Below are positions 26,366 through 35,544 of a stretch of DNA of 64,000 bases, in pieces; the first letter of the stretch is position 1, and each line of letters opens with the position of its first letter. Location: positions 12,733-76,732 of the forward strand of contig DAINDF010000015.1 of the NCBI GenBank assembly GCA_036732005.1. Reading direction: 5' to 3'. A program made the translations under genes and the position numbers. A model generated the notes under the pieces. It saw only the letters and a program-made list of their open reading frames with translations. It was not told where the DNA came from and made no database searches. This DNA is from UBA1926 sp036732005 (lineage in GTDB: Bacteria; Planctomycetota; Phycisphaerae; Phycisphaerales; UBA1924).

Positions 26366-26593
26366 ATCGGGCGTGGACGGCGAACCGGCGTGTGGACAAG
26401 GCGTAAGGTTCGCTCCGGTCCCTGGGGAGGGGCAGGGAACGGTGGGTGCGTCTCAACCCGCGGAGGCGGGTGGCCGACACCGAGTGCAGCAGGCCGGGTT
26501 TCCGGCGGGCCGGCGGTCGCCGGGGCGGTGGTGTCGCCGCTTCCGGGGGGCGTGCGGGATCGCGGCGGGGCGCGCCCGAGAGGAGTCGAAGCG

Positions 26594-27658
26594 ATGTCGC
26601 AGGCGAAGCCGAAGCGGGCGTTGGTCACGGGGATCACGGGTCAGGACGGCTCGTACCTGGCGGAGTTCCTGATCGGCAAGGGGTACGAGGTGCACGGGAT
26701 CATCCGTCGCGCGTCGACCTTCAACACGCAGCGGCTGGACCACATCTACCTGGACCCGCATGTGAAGGACGGGCACCTCCGGCTTCACTACGGGGACCTG
26801 ACGGACTCGAACAGCCTGACGCGGCTGCTGGACCTGATCAAGCCGCACGAGATCTACAACCTGGGTGCGCAGAGCCATGTGCGGGTGTCGTTCGACATGC
26901 CGATCTACACGGCCGAGACAGTGGCGATGGGGGCGCTCAAGCTGCTGGAGGCGACGAAGGACTACCGGGACCGGACGGGCGTGGATGTGCGTTACTACCA
27001 GGCGTCGAGTTCCGAGCAGTACGGGAAGGTGATGGAGGTGCCGCAGACGGAGACGACGCCGTTCTATCCGCGTTCTCCGTACGCGTGCGCGAAGGTGATG
27101 GGTCACTGGGCGACGGTGAATTACCGGGAGTCGTACGGGCTTCACGCGTCGTGCGGGATCCTGTTCAACCACGAGAGCCCGCGTCGGGGCGAGACCTTCG
27201 TGACGCGGAAGATCACGCGTGCGGTGGGCCGGATCAAGATGGGGCTGCAGAAGAAGGTGTTCCTCGGGAACCTGGACTCGAAGCGGGACTGGGGCTTCGC
27301 GGGGGACTATGTGAAGATGATGTGGATGATGCTGCAGCAGGAGTCTCCGGACGATTATGTGATCGCGACGGGGCGGACGATCACGGTGCGTGAGTTCGCC
27401 GACCTTGCGTTCAAGCACGCGGGCCTGAATTTCGTGGACCATGTGGAGTTCGATCCTCGGTACCTTCGTCCGGCGGAGGTGGACCTGCTGCTGGGGGACC
27501 CGGCGAAGGCGAAGGCGAAGCTGGGGTGGGTTCCGGAGACGAGCGTCGAGGAACTGGCGGCGATGATGGTGGATCACGATGTGGAGTTGGCCAAGCGTGA
27601 GAAGACGCTCCGCGACGCCGGGCATGAGATGCCCGAGTTCATTGGGCACGACCAGTAA
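26594..27658 (+). CDS. gmd: GDP-mannose 4,6-dehydratase
   Basis: Short-chain dehydrogenase-type enzyme converting GDP-D-mannose to GDP-4-keto-6-deoxy-D-mannose, 354 aa. Features: NADP-binding GITGQDGSYLAE at residues 13-24, RRASTFNTQRLDHIY, the catalytic region ASSSEQYGKV with YPRSPYACAK (YxxxK), NHESPRRGETFVTRKIT and LGNLDSKRDWGFAGDYV. AGGAG lies eight bases before the ATG. It heads a tight run with the next three genes, and its product would be turned into GDP-L-fucose by the fcl gene at 34473. Confidence 0.96.
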   Translation: MSQAKPKRALVTGITGQDGSYLAEFLIGKGYEVHGIIRRASTFNTQRLDHIYLDPHVKDGHLRLHYGDLTDSNSLTRLLDLIKPHEIYNLGAQSHVRVSFDMPIYTAETVAMGALKLLEATKDYRDRTGVDVRYYQASSSEQYGKVMEVPQTETTPFYPRSPYACAKVMGHWATVNYRESYGLHASCGILFNHESPRRGETFVTRKITRAVGRIKMGLQKKVFLGNLDSKRDWGFAGDYVKMMWMMLQQESPDDYVIATGRTITVREFADLAFKHAGLNFVDHVEFDPRYLRPAEVDLLLGDPAKAKAKLGWVPETSVEELAAMMVDHDVELAKREKTLRDAGHEMPEFIGHDQ

Positions 27659-27694
27659 TCCTCGGGGCGGGGCCCGCCCGCCGGAGCGCTCGGG

Positions 27695-29056
27695 ATGAAC
27701 ACGCTCATCTTGGTGACGGCGCTGCTGGGGCTCGGGCTCGGGTCGCTGTACACGCTGTTCAAGCCGCGGTGGGCGATCCTGTTCATCATCGTGCTGTACC
27801 CGCTGGAGCAGTTGCTGATTACCTCGTCGGGGTTCTTCGCGGCGAACGGGAAGCTGCTGAACATCCTGGTGGGCGGTCTGGCGGTGTTCGGCTCGGCGTC
27901 GGCGTTGCTGGCGGGGCGGGCTCCGTTCCGCGGGTACTTCAACGGGGTGATGTGGTTCACGCTGGCGCTGTATGTGTGGGCGGTGATGGGGATCGCGTTC
28001 ACGCCGGACCAGCCGAAGGCGATCGACGACCTGACGGCGGGCCTGCCGTACCTGGTGCTGTTCCTCGCGTTCCCGGCGATGCTTGTGCAGGACCTGCCGG
28101 ATTTTCGCCGGCTGATGGTGCCGGTGATGGTTGCGGGGACGGCGATCGTGGCGATGATCGTGGCGAGCCCGAACACGGCGATGTTCGGCGGGCGGCTCGG
28201 GATGGAGGGTGTCGCGGGCGGCGGCGCGATCCAGAACCCGCTGGCGCCGGCGACGCTGGGGGGGACGATCGCGATCATCGGGGTGCTGTACAAGCCGGAG
28301 CGGGGTCAGTTTCTGGTCCACATGATCCGTGGCGCGGCGGTGGCGTCGGGCCTGGCGATCGCGATGCTCTCGGGGTCACGCGGGCAGTTGCTCGCGGCGG
28401 CGGGGTGCGCGTTGCTGCTGTTCCCGTTCGCGCGCCAGATCAAGAACCTCGTGCAGTTCGTCGCGGTCGGCGCGTCGGCGATGATCGTGCTCGTGTTCGG
28501 CTACATGGTGCTCTCGCTGGTGACGACGAGCGACGCGGCGGGGCGGTGGGACAGCGAATCGCTTGGCGAGGGCCTCGGCAACCGGTTCGACATGGTGCTC
28601 ACGCTGGTGGGAGAGTGGGCGTCGAGCCCGGCGAATTACCTGCAGGGGCTGGGGACCTCGTCGTTCCTGGTCTACTGGCGGAACGACAAGATCCCGTACA
28701 TCCACAACATGGTGGCGCAGGTGCTGACCGAGCACGGCCTGGTCGGGATGGCGATCCTGGGCATGATCATGCTCCTGACGCTCAAGGCGAGCTTCGACCT
28801 GCTCCGGATGTTCCGTGATCGCCCGCAGGAGCTTTCGACCGCGGCGATCCTGATCGCGATCTGCCTGTATCAGTTTCTGCTCTCGCTCAAGCAGGGGAGT
28901 TTCTTCACCTCGGGGATGCCGTTCTCCTGGTTCCTGATCCTCTCGAAGATCCACGCCCGGTCGATGAAGGACGCGGCGCAGTATGGTGCGTGGCCCGTGG
29001 ACGAATCGGGGTATGACGAGGAGTACGGGTACGGGGAGCTCCGCGAAGCGTCGTGA
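27695..29056 (+). CDS. O-antigen ligase/polymerase-like membrane protein
   Basis: 453-aa membrane protein with about eleven hydrophobic segments. The Wzy_C/WaaL signature is visible: a large loop ending NMVAQVLTEHGLVGM and an earlier SGSRGQLLAAAGCALLLFPF, the short serine/arginine patch found in ligases of this superfamily. It has a cytoplasmic Asp/Glu/Tyr-rich tail (SGYDEEYGYGEL). It starts 36 bases after gmd and is followed closely by a flippase, so it is likely the polymerase or ligase of this glycan system. Confidence 0.8.
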   Translation: MNTLILVTALLGLGLGSLYTLFKPRWAILFIIVLYPLEQLLITSSGFFAANGKLLNILVGGLAVFGSASALLAGRAPFRGYFNGVMWFTLALYVWAVMGIAFTPDQPKAIDDLTAGLPYLVLFLAFPAMLVQDLPDFRRLMVPVMVAGTAIVAMIVASPNTAMFGGRLGMEGVAGGGAIQNPLAPATLGGTIAIIGVLYKPERGQFLVHMIRGAAVASGLAIAMLSGSRGQLLAAAGCALLLFPFARQIKNLVQFVAVGASAMIVLVFGYMVLSLVTTSDAAGRWDSESLGEGLGNRFDMVLTLVGEWASSPANYLQGLGTSSFLVYWRNDKIPYIHNMVAQVLTEHGLVGMAILGMIMLLTLKASFDLLRMFRDRPQELSTAAILIAICLYQFLLSLKQGSFFTSGMPFSWFLILSKIHARSMKDAAQYGAWPVDESGYDEEYGYGELREAS

Positions 29057-29113
29057 GCCGGGCGGGTCGGGACGGGTCGTCGTTGTTTGGCGCCGCGGGC
29101 GCGGGCGGGGCGG

Positions 29114-30676
29114 ATGACGCAGCAGTCGGCGGGGATCGAGACGGTCGCGGCGGTGCCCGGGGAGCCGGTGGTTGCGCCGCCTGTTCGGGGCGGGGGCCTG
29201 GGCGACAAGGCGGCGGCGGGGTTCGCGCTGCTGGTGTTCCAGACGCTGGTGGTGCGCGCGGTGCGCATGGTCGGGAGCATCGTGCTGGCGTGGCTGTTGT
29301 TCCCGGACGACTTTGCGTTGTTCGGGACGGCGACGATCCTGCACATGTTCGTCTCGGTGCTGAAAAACGCCGGGCTGCGGGACATCCTGGTGCAGCGGCA
29401 GGCGCGGGTGCGCAAGTGGATCAACCCGGCGGTGTGGATGAGCGCGGGGCTCGGGGTCGGGGGCGGGCTGATCATGGTGGCGGCCGCGCCGGCGCTGGCG
29501 TGGTTCTTCGAGCGTCCGGACATGATCCCGCTGGTGCTGGTGCTGGCGGCGACGACGCCGGTGCAGTCGCTCGGGCAGGTTCCGACGGCGCTGCTGCACG
29601 CGCAGTTGCGGTTCAAGACGCTGGCGAACATCGAGGCGGCGAACAACATCGCGCTCATGGCGTTCCAGGTCTACTTCGCCTGGGCGGGGCTGGGGGCGCT
29701 GAGTTTCGTGCTGCCGATGCTGCTGCTGGCGTTGTTGCGGACGGCGTACACCTGGTGGCTGGTGAGGCCGGCGACGCGGTGGAACCCGCAGTTCCGGCGG
29801 TGGCGCTACCTGGTGGGCGATTCGGCGAGGCTGATCGCGGGGGACATCGCGCGGACGGTCACCTTTCAGGGCGACTATGTGGTGATGGCGCGGGCCTTCC
29901 CGGGGAGCGCGGCGGTCGGGCACTACTTCTACGCGTTCAACCTCTCGAGCCAGTTCGTGCAGTTGCTGGCGCGGAACATGGACACGGTGCTGTTCCCGGC
30001 GCTGGCGCACATCCAGTCGGACGCGAAGCGGCACTTCGCGGCGTACCTGAAGGCGCTGCACATCATGACGGTGGTGGGCATCCCGCTGTGCATGCTGCAG
30101 GCGGCGACGGCCGAGCCGGTGGTCAACGCGATCCTGCCGGAGCGGTTCCACCCGACGGTGCCCTATGTCGTGCTGCTGAGCATGGGGATGGGCCCGCGGT
30201 TCGCGATCGTGCCCGCGGTGGCGATGCTGCGCTCGGAGGGCCGGTTCAAGGCGTTCTTCACGCTGAACTGGGTGTTCGCGGCGCTGGTGGTCGGGCTCGC
30301 GGTGGTGGGCGCGCTCTTCGGGAGCCCGATCGGGGTGGCGGCGGGCGTCGTGGCGGCGATGGCGATCGCGGCGTTGGTGTTCGTGTTCGTGACGCTCAGG
30401 CCGCACGGGAAGGCGCTGCGGCGCACGCTGATGGTCTTCGCGTGGCCGACGATCCTGGGCGGGGGCGGGTGCGCGGCGGGGTGGTGGGCGTCGCAGTTGC
30501 TGCCGCAGGAGGGGATATTCTGGCAGTTGGCGCGGGCGGGGGTGGTGTGCGTCGTGGCGGCGGGCGTGTACATCCCGCTGATCCGGGTCGTTGAGCCGGA
30601 GGCGTGCAGGGAGCTCACGGGTCGTGTGATGCGGCTGGTTCGGCGTCGCGGGGCCCGGAAGGCCGCGGCGGATTGA
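29114..30676 (+). CDS. Polysaccharide (Wzx-type) flippase
   Basis: 520-aa polytopic protein of the MOP/oligosaccharide flippase superfamily, with about 12-14 helices from residue 40. Family features: GFALLVFQTLVVRAVRMVGSIVLAWLL (helices 1-2, then FALFGTATI) and the central RLIAGDIARTVTFQGDYVVMA. The start is the ATG in MTQQSAGIETV; nine codons upstream a TTG is also in frame. It would flip the lipid-linked repeat unit across the inner membrane ahead of the polymerase encoded just upstream. Confidence 0.85.
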   Translation: MTQQSAGIETVAAVPGEPVVAPPVRGGGLGDKAAAGFALLVFQTLVVRAVRMVGSIVLAWLLFPDDFALFGTATILHMFVSVLKNAGLRDILVQRQARVRKWINPAVWMSAGLGVGGGLIMVAAAPALAWFFERPDMIPLVLVLAATTPVQSLGQVPTALLHAQLRFKTLANIEAANNIALMAFQVYFAWAGLGALSFVLPMLLLALLRTAYTWWLVRPATRWNPQFRRWRYLVGDSARLIAGDIARTVTFQGDYVVMARAFPGSAAVGHYFYAFNLSSQFVQLLARNMDTVLFPALAHIQSDAKRHFAAYLKALHIMTVVGIPLCMLQAATAEPVVNAILPERFHPTVPYVVLLSMGMGPRFAIVPAVAMLRSEGRFKAFFTLNWVFAALVVGLAVVGALFGSPIGVAAGVVAAMAIAALVFVFVTLRPHGKALRRTLMVFAWPTILGGGGCAAGWWASQLLPQEGIFWQLARAGVVCVVAAGVYIPLIRVVEPEACRELTGRVMRLVRRRGARKAAAD

Positions 30677-30688
30677 GGGGGATCGGGG

Positions 30689-31912
30689 ATGCCGACGGTC
30701 GCGATCTGCGGGGAGAAGTACAGCTCGAACCTGGGCGACGGGGTGATCGCGGACTGCCTGGAGTGGCTGATCGGGCACGAGCGTCCCGATGTGGCGGTCC
30801 GGACGGTGGACATGTCGCGGAAGACGGCGTTCAGCGCCGAGGCGGAGGTGACTGTCGAGGGCGCGGGGCGGCCGCGGTCACGCGCGCGGGATCTCATTCC
30901 GGGGTTCGTGCGGCGATCGATCCGGGAGGCGCAGTGGGAGCGCGGGCCCGGACCGAGGCTGCACCGGCACGCCGCGGAGATCCTGCGCGGGTGCGATGCG
31001 CTGGTCATCGGGGGCGGGCAGTTGCTGATGGACAACAACCTTCGGTTCCCGATGAAGATCCGCAGCGTGACCTCGGCGGCGCGGGCGGCGGGGGTGCCAA
31101 AGATGGCGTGCTTCGGCGTGGGCGTCGGGGGGAAGTGGTCGGGGCGGGGGCGGCAGATCCTCGCGTCGGCGCTGCGCGAGCCAACGCTGACGGCGCTGGT
31201 GGTACGGGACGAGACCTCGGGGCGGACGATCGCCCGGGAGTTCCCAACCCTGGGGCCACTCACGAGCGTGGCGGGCGACCCGGCGCTGTTTTCGGGTGAG
31301 GCGTACGGGTGCGGGGTCAGCCCCAGCACGGACGGCCCCGTGGGGCTCGGGGTGCTCGGGCTGCGGCTGCTTTCGGCGACGGCGGGGCAGCCCGGGGTGT
31401 CCGACCCGCGGGCGGCCTCGGAGGCGTTCTGGCTCGGGGTGATCGATGGGCTGCACCGCGCGGGCCGTCGCGCCGAGTTGTTCACGAACGGCGACGAGCT
31501 CGATCAGGCGTTCGCCGAGCATCTCGCGAAGGCGAACCGGGATCGGGGCGGGCCCGAGGTGGCGCTGGCGCCCCGGCCGACGGACCCGGGAGCCCTCGTG
31601 CGGCGGATCTCGGGCTACTCGGGCCTGATCGCGTACCGGCTGCACTCGAACATCATCGGGTATTCGCTGGGGATCCCCGGGGCGCTGATGACCTGGGACA
31701 GCAAGGTCAGGCACTTCGCGGAGATGACGGGGCGGGGGGAACTCGCGTTCCCGGGGCTCGGGGTTGATGCGGAGGCCGTGGTCGGGGCGGCGCTGGGGGC
31801 GATGCAGTGCGGGCTGGACCGCTCGGTGTGGGCGGCGACGCGCGAGCGGGTCCGTTCATCGCTTCGCGACACGCTCGACGGGCTGCTCGGGGCGGGGGGT
31901 CAGCGCGCCTGA
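30689..31912 (+). CDS. Polysaccharide pyruvyl transferase family protein
   Basis: 407 aa. It begins VAICGEKYSSNLGDGVIADCL, the family N-terminus, with LVIGGGQLL at the core glycine-rich motif and GLIAYRLHSNIIGYSLGIPGALMTWDSKVRHF near the end (the conserved His/Ser/Asp region). Members transfer pyruvate from PEP to form ketals on exopolysaccharide sugars. It sits 12 bases after the flippase and overlaps the convergent glycosyltransferase by 13 bases. It predicts an acidic, pyruvylated glycan. Confidence 0.85.
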   Translation: MPTVAICGEKYSSNLGDGVIADCLEWLIGHERPDVAVRTVDMSRKTAFSAEAEVTVEGAGRPRSRARDLIPGFVRRSIREAQWERGPGPRLHRHAAEILRGCDALVIGGGQLLMDNNLRFPMKIRSVTSAARAAGVPKMACFGVGVGGKWSGRGRQILASALREPTLTALVVRDETSGRTIAREFPTLGPLTSVAGDPALFSGEAYGCGVSPSTDGPVGLGVLGLRLLSATAGQPGVSDPRAASEAFWLGVIDGLHRAGRRAELFTNGDELDQAFAEHLAKANRDRGGPEVALAPRPTDPGALVRRISGYSGLIAYRLHSNIIGYSLGIPGALMTWDSKVRHFAEMTGRGELAFPGLGVDAEAVVGAALGAMQCGLDRSVWAATRERVRSSLRDTLDGLLGAGGQRA

Positions 31913-33207
31913 CGGCGGCGGAGCGTCGCGACGACGCGCTGCTTGACGCGGCGGGCGAGCGACATGGTCGACGCCGCCATCAGGAAACGGTCGCGGATCG
32001 GGCTGGCGCCGGGGATCTTCGAGAGCATCGCGACGAGTTCCTCGGTGCGGGCCTGGTCAACGACGCCCGGGATGGCGTGGAGCCTCGCGGCGAGGTCGTC
32101 GCGCGAACCTCCCTGCATGGCGGCCCCGATGACGGCGAGCATGCGATCGGTGATCGCCTTGGGGTCGCAGTGCTCGCGGATCCATCGGGCGGCGCCCTCT
32201 CCCAGCGCGGCGCGTTCCGAGGGTTGATCGACCAGCGACGCGAGCGCCCGGGCGAAATGCCTCGCATCGCCCGCGACGAGCCCGCCCCGCCCGTGCCCGA
32301 CGACCTCGACCTGGGAATTGGCCCGCGCGGGCGTGCTGAGCGTGACCGTCGGCACCCGGGCGAGCCCGGCCTCGCAGATCACCATGCCGAAGGTCTCCCC
32401 GCACCGCGAGGCGTGGGCGAAGACATCGAGCGATCCGTAGCAGCGGCGGAGGGCCGCGTCGCCGTGGAGGAAATCGATGCCGACCACTCTGCGGCGGACG
32501 GGCTCTGGGAGTTCATCGCGGACGGGGTGGAGCTCCCTGGGCAGGCCCACGGTCACGAGCCAGACCCGCTCGTCGCGGGCGGCGACCTCGGCGAACGCGC
32601 GGAAGAGGACGCGGGACCAACTCGGGCGGTTGGGCTGGCCGATGCGCCCGAGGACGATCGCGTCGGCGGGCAGGCCGTGCTCGGCCCGCCATTCGTTCCG
32701 TGCGTCCGGGTCGATGGGGCCGAACTGATCGGCGCGGATGATGTGGGGCAGGGCGATGCCGACGGGGGCGGGCGAGAGGCCATGGCATCGGCGGCGCCAC
32801 TGCCACAGGCACCACTTGGAGAGTTGCACATGGACAGCGATCAGGCCCCGGGCCTCGCTGCGGTCGGCGCGCGAGAAGTGGTTCGTCTCGACGACGGCCC
32901 GGACGCCGGCGGCGCGGAGCGCGGCCAGGATGGCGTCGGTCTGCGGGTCGGCCGCGCCGGGGCGGTGGACATGCACGGCGTCGGGCCCCCACGCGATCGC
33001 CCGGCGCAGGGACTCGTCGGGCCCGTCGGCCTCGGCCTGGAAGACGGGGATGCCGCGGGCGAGCAGCGGCTCGAGGCGGGGGCCGCCGGATTCGTAGGCG
33101 AAGACGGCGGAGTCGACGCCGGCGTCGTGATAGCACTCGGCGTGCGTCTGGGCGGAACGCTGCGTGCCGCCGGGGCCCAGGTTTCGGACAACCGTCAGGA
33201 TTCGCAT
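31900..33207 (-). CDS. Glycosyltransferase, GT4-like
   Basis: 435-aa GT-B fold enzyme starting MRILTVVRNLGPGGTQRSAQTH, a classical glycine-rich N-terminal loop. The C-terminal nucleotide-sugar site is CGETFGMVICEAGLARVPTV, the ExFGxxxxEAxAxGxPV pattern. The start was taken at MRIL; five extra residues precede it. It encodes one sugar addition to the glycan, probably on the cytoplasmic face. It is convergent with the pyruvyltransferase, so it belongs to a second transcription unit. Confidence 0.88.
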   Translation of the reverse strand: MRILTVVRNLGPGGTQRSAQTHAECYHDAGVDSAVFAYESGGPRLEPLLARGIPVFQAEADGPDESLRRAIAWGPDAVHVHRPGAADPQTDAILAALRAAGVRAVVETNHFSRADRSEARGLIAVHVQLSKWCLWQWRRRCHGLSPAPVGIALPHIIRADQFGPIDPDARNEWRAEHGLPADAIVLGRIGQPNRPSWSRVLFRAFAEVAARDERVWLVTVGLPRELHPVRDELPEPVRRRVVGIDFLHGDAALRRCYGSLDVFAHASRCGETFGMVICEAGLARVPTVTLSTPARANSQVEVVGHGRGGLVAGDARHFARALASLVDQPSERAALGEGAARWIREHCDPKAITDRMLAVIGAAMQGGSRDDLAARLHAIPGVVDQARTEELVAMLSKIPGASPIRDRFLMAASTMSLARRVKQRVVATLRRRQAR

Positions 33208-33291
33208 GCAGGGGCTCGGCACTGGGTTCGCGTGGGGCGCGGCTGGCCTCGGGGCGCGATTGGTGGGCCCGAGTATACGGGTGCGCCCGAA

Positions 33292-34416
33292 TCAGGGTGG
33301 CCCGGCGCGCACGAGGTCGGCCCAGAGGCCGAGGTGGCGGATCCCGTCGCCGTGCACACGACCGGCCCGGAGCGCTTCGACGCGTGGGCCGAGCCGGGCG
33401 AGGTCGATCTCGAAGAAAGGCTGGGCGCTGGGCCAGGTCCCGGCGGGGCCGATGCCGGCGTCGGCACGGACGGGCCGGAGCCCCGGCTTGAAGCGGGAGA
33501 CCGACCAGGCGTGCCCCGGGGTGTTGAAGTCGCCCACCACGAGATCGGGCTCGAAGAGGGGGTCCTCGGGCGTGATGGGCCGGGCGACCCAGCGTCCCAC
33601 CGTGTCGGCCTCCATCGCGTTGTTCACCGCGGCGACGCGGTCCGCCGCCTGCTCGAAGAGGGCGCGGCGCGACGCGCCGAGGGTGCGCGGCATGTCGACT
33701 ACCCAGAGGATGAACGGAGCATCGGGTCGCTCGACCTCCACCATGAGCACGCGGCCGTGCGAGGTGATGTCGCCCTCGATCCAGGTCTCCTGGGGACCGA
33801 CGGTGGCGGAGGCGTATCGCCTGATGGGCCATCGCGCGTAGAGGCGGAACGGGCCGTGGCGGAGGGTGTGCGTTTCCGAGGGCGGGGAGTCGCCCGGCAG
33901 CAGGCCGATGGTGCGTTCGAGCAGGTCCGACTGGGGGAAGCCGTAGATCTCTTCGAAGGAGATCGAGTTGGGATGGACATTGGAGAAGACGGCGATGTCG
34001 GCGTCGAGCGCGAAGAAGGGCGAGAGATCCGCCGGGCGCTTCGAGGGGCTGATGTTCATGAAGGAGACGCGGAGGTCGGCGGGGCGCTGATCCGCGGCGG
34101 CGAGGCGCCAGAGGGACCACTCGCCGAACAGCAGCCAGCAGAGCACGCCCGCGACGATCGCGAGCGGGACGCGGACACGGCGGGCCCGCCGCCCGCGGAG
34201 GATGCCCTCGACGAGCACAACGCCGAGACCCGAGAGCACGATCGCCTCGGTGGGGATCCACTCAAGGTACTGCGACCAGAGAAAGCGATCGCCCACGGCG
34301 CGTCCGAGGCCCCACGCCGCCAGGGCCGCGAGCCAGGGGAGCACGACCGCCCACGCGAGCACCGACCGCATGCTGCGGGGTCGGGCGGGGCGGGCCTCGT
34401 GATCAGGAGAATCCAT
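33292..34416 (-). CDS. Membrane-anchored endonuclease/exonuclease/phosphatase-family protein
   Basis: 374 aa: about three N-terminal transmembrane helices (roughly 18-110) followed by an extracytoplasmic EEP-superfamily domain. The domain shows the late motif LVVGDFNTPGHAWSVSRF (GDFN metal motif) and a C-terminal D...H pair (DLARLG ... GDGIRHLG). The N-terminal catalytic motif is less obvious. Homologues occur often in bacterial surface-polysaccharide loci and may cleave a phosphodiester of the glycan or lipid, but this is inference. It is divergent from fcl. Confidence 0.7.
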   Translation of the reverse strand: MDSPDHEARPARPRSMRSVLAWAVVLPWLAALAAWGLGRAVGDRFLWSQYLEWIPTEAIVLSGLGVVLVEGILRGRRARRVRVPLAIVAGVLCWLLFGEWSLWRLAAADQRPADLRVSFMNISPSKRPADLSPFFALDADIAVFSNVHPNSISFEEIYGFPQSDLLERTIGLLPGDSPPSETHTLRHGPFRLYARWPIRRYASATVGPQETWIEGDITSHGRVLMVEVERPDAPFILWVVDMPRTLGASRRALFEQAADRVAAVNNAMEADTVGRWVARPITPEDPLFEPDLVVGDFNTPGHAWSVSRFKPGLRPVRADAGIGPAGTWPSAQPFFEIDLARLGPRVEALRAGRVHGDGIRHLGLWADLVRAGPP

Positions 34417-34472
34417 GGGTTTCTGTACGCCTCCGGCCCCCGTATGATCGGCCCGAACACGAGGGGAGCATC

Positions 34473-35480
34473 ATGTCTTTCGACTGGCCGAGCAAGCGGA
34501 TCGTGGTCACCGGCGGGGCCGGGTTCCTGGGGCATTTTGTGCAGGCGGGCCTGCGGGCCCGCGGGGTGAAGCCCGAGCACATCTTCGTGCCGCTGATCGA
34601 AGATTTCGACCTGACCGAGAAGGAGGCGTGCCGGCGGCTCTACCGCGACGCGTTCGGGGGGGAGAAGGTCGACCTGATGATCCACCTCGCGGCCGAGGTG
34701 GGCGGCATCGGCGCCAACCGGGACAACCCGGGGCGGTACTTCTACGCGAACATGGCGATGGCGCTGCACCTGATCGAGCAGGCGCGGGTGGACGGGTTCG
34801 CCGAGCGCGGGGCGAAGTTCCTGCAGGTGGGCACCATCTGCGCCTACCCCAAGTTCACCCCGGTTCCGTTCAAGGAGGAGAACCTCTGGGACGGGTACCC
34901 CGAGGAGACGAACGCTCCGTACGGCGTGGCGAAGAAGGCCGCGTGGCAGATGCTCGACGCCTACAAGACGCAGTACGGGATGAACGGGGTGTATGTGCTG
35001 CCCGTGAACCTGTACGGCCCGCGGGACAATTTCAACCTGCATTCGAGCCATGTGATCCCGGCGTTGATCCGCAAGTGCATCGAGGCGCAGGACCGGGGCG
35101 ACGAGTTCATCGAAGTCTGGGGCACGGGCTCGGCCAGCCGGGAGTTCCTGTTCGTCGAGGACGCGGCGGACGGGATCCTGACCGCGGCCGAGAAGATGAC
35201 CGACCCGACGCCGATGAACCTGGGCACGAATTTCGAGATCACGATCCGCGATCTCGTGCACCTGATCGCGAAACTGACGGGCTTTGCGGATGAGGCGACG
35301 ATCGAGCAGAAGATCCGGTGGGACTCGACCAAGCCGGACGGGCAGCCGAGGCGGTGCCTGGATGTCAGCCGGGCGAAGGAACTGATGGGCTGGCGGGCGA
35401 AGGTGGGGTTCGAGGAAGGGCTGAAGCGGACGATCGAGTGGTTCCGCGCGCACCGGGGGGACCGGGACGCGCGGATGTGA
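34473..35480 (+). CDS. fcl: GDP-L-fucose synthase
   Basis: 335-aa NADPH-dependent epimerase/reductase converting GDP-4-keto-6-deoxymannose to GDP-L-fucose. Visible: NADP motif VVTGGAGFLGH (residues 11-21), HLAAEVGGIGAN, the catalytic VGTICAYPKF with YGVAKKAAWQ (YxxxK), NLYGPRDNF and GTGSASREFLFVEDAA. It completes the pathway begun by gmd about 7 kb upstream, so the cell can make GDP-fucose. The unusual separation of gmd and fcl by other genes suggests that the intervening block was rearranged. A GC-rich hairpin follows. Confidence 0.95.
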   Translation: MSFDWPSKRIVVTGGAGFLGHFVQAGLRARGVKPEHIFVPLIEDFDLTEKEACRRLYRDAFGGEKVDLMIHLAAEVGGIGANRDNPGRYFYANMAMALHLIEQARVDGFAERGAKFLQVGTICAYPKFTPVPFKEENLWDGYPEETNAPYGVAKKAAWQMLDAYKTQYGMNGVYVLPVNLYGPRDNFNLHSSHVIPALIRKCIEAQDRGDEFIEVWGTGSASREFLFVEDAADGILTAAEKMTDPTPMNLGTNFEITIRDLVHLIAKLTGFADEATIEQKIRWDSTKPDGQPRRCLDVSRAKELMGWRAKVGFEEGLKRTIEWFRAHRGDRDARM

Positions 35481-35492
35481 GCGCAGGCGGAA

Positions 35493-35512
35493 GCCCGGGC
35501 CTGCGCCCGGGC
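35493..35512. terminator. Bidirectional hairpin between fcl and protoglobin gene
   Basis: Self-complementary GCCCGGGC / GCCCGGGC (35493-35500, 35505-35512) with loop CTGC, centred between convergent genes. No T-tract follows, so it is a likely but weak terminator. Confidence 0.5.
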
Positions 35513-35544
35513 CCCGTTCCGCGTCGCGCGCACCGCCTGTTGGG

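Noticed and set aside
35493..35512. Possible third copy of the 59-nt repeat
   Set aside because: Only the GC hairpin core is similar; the flanking conserved ends GACGAGCC and GGCTTGCG are missing.
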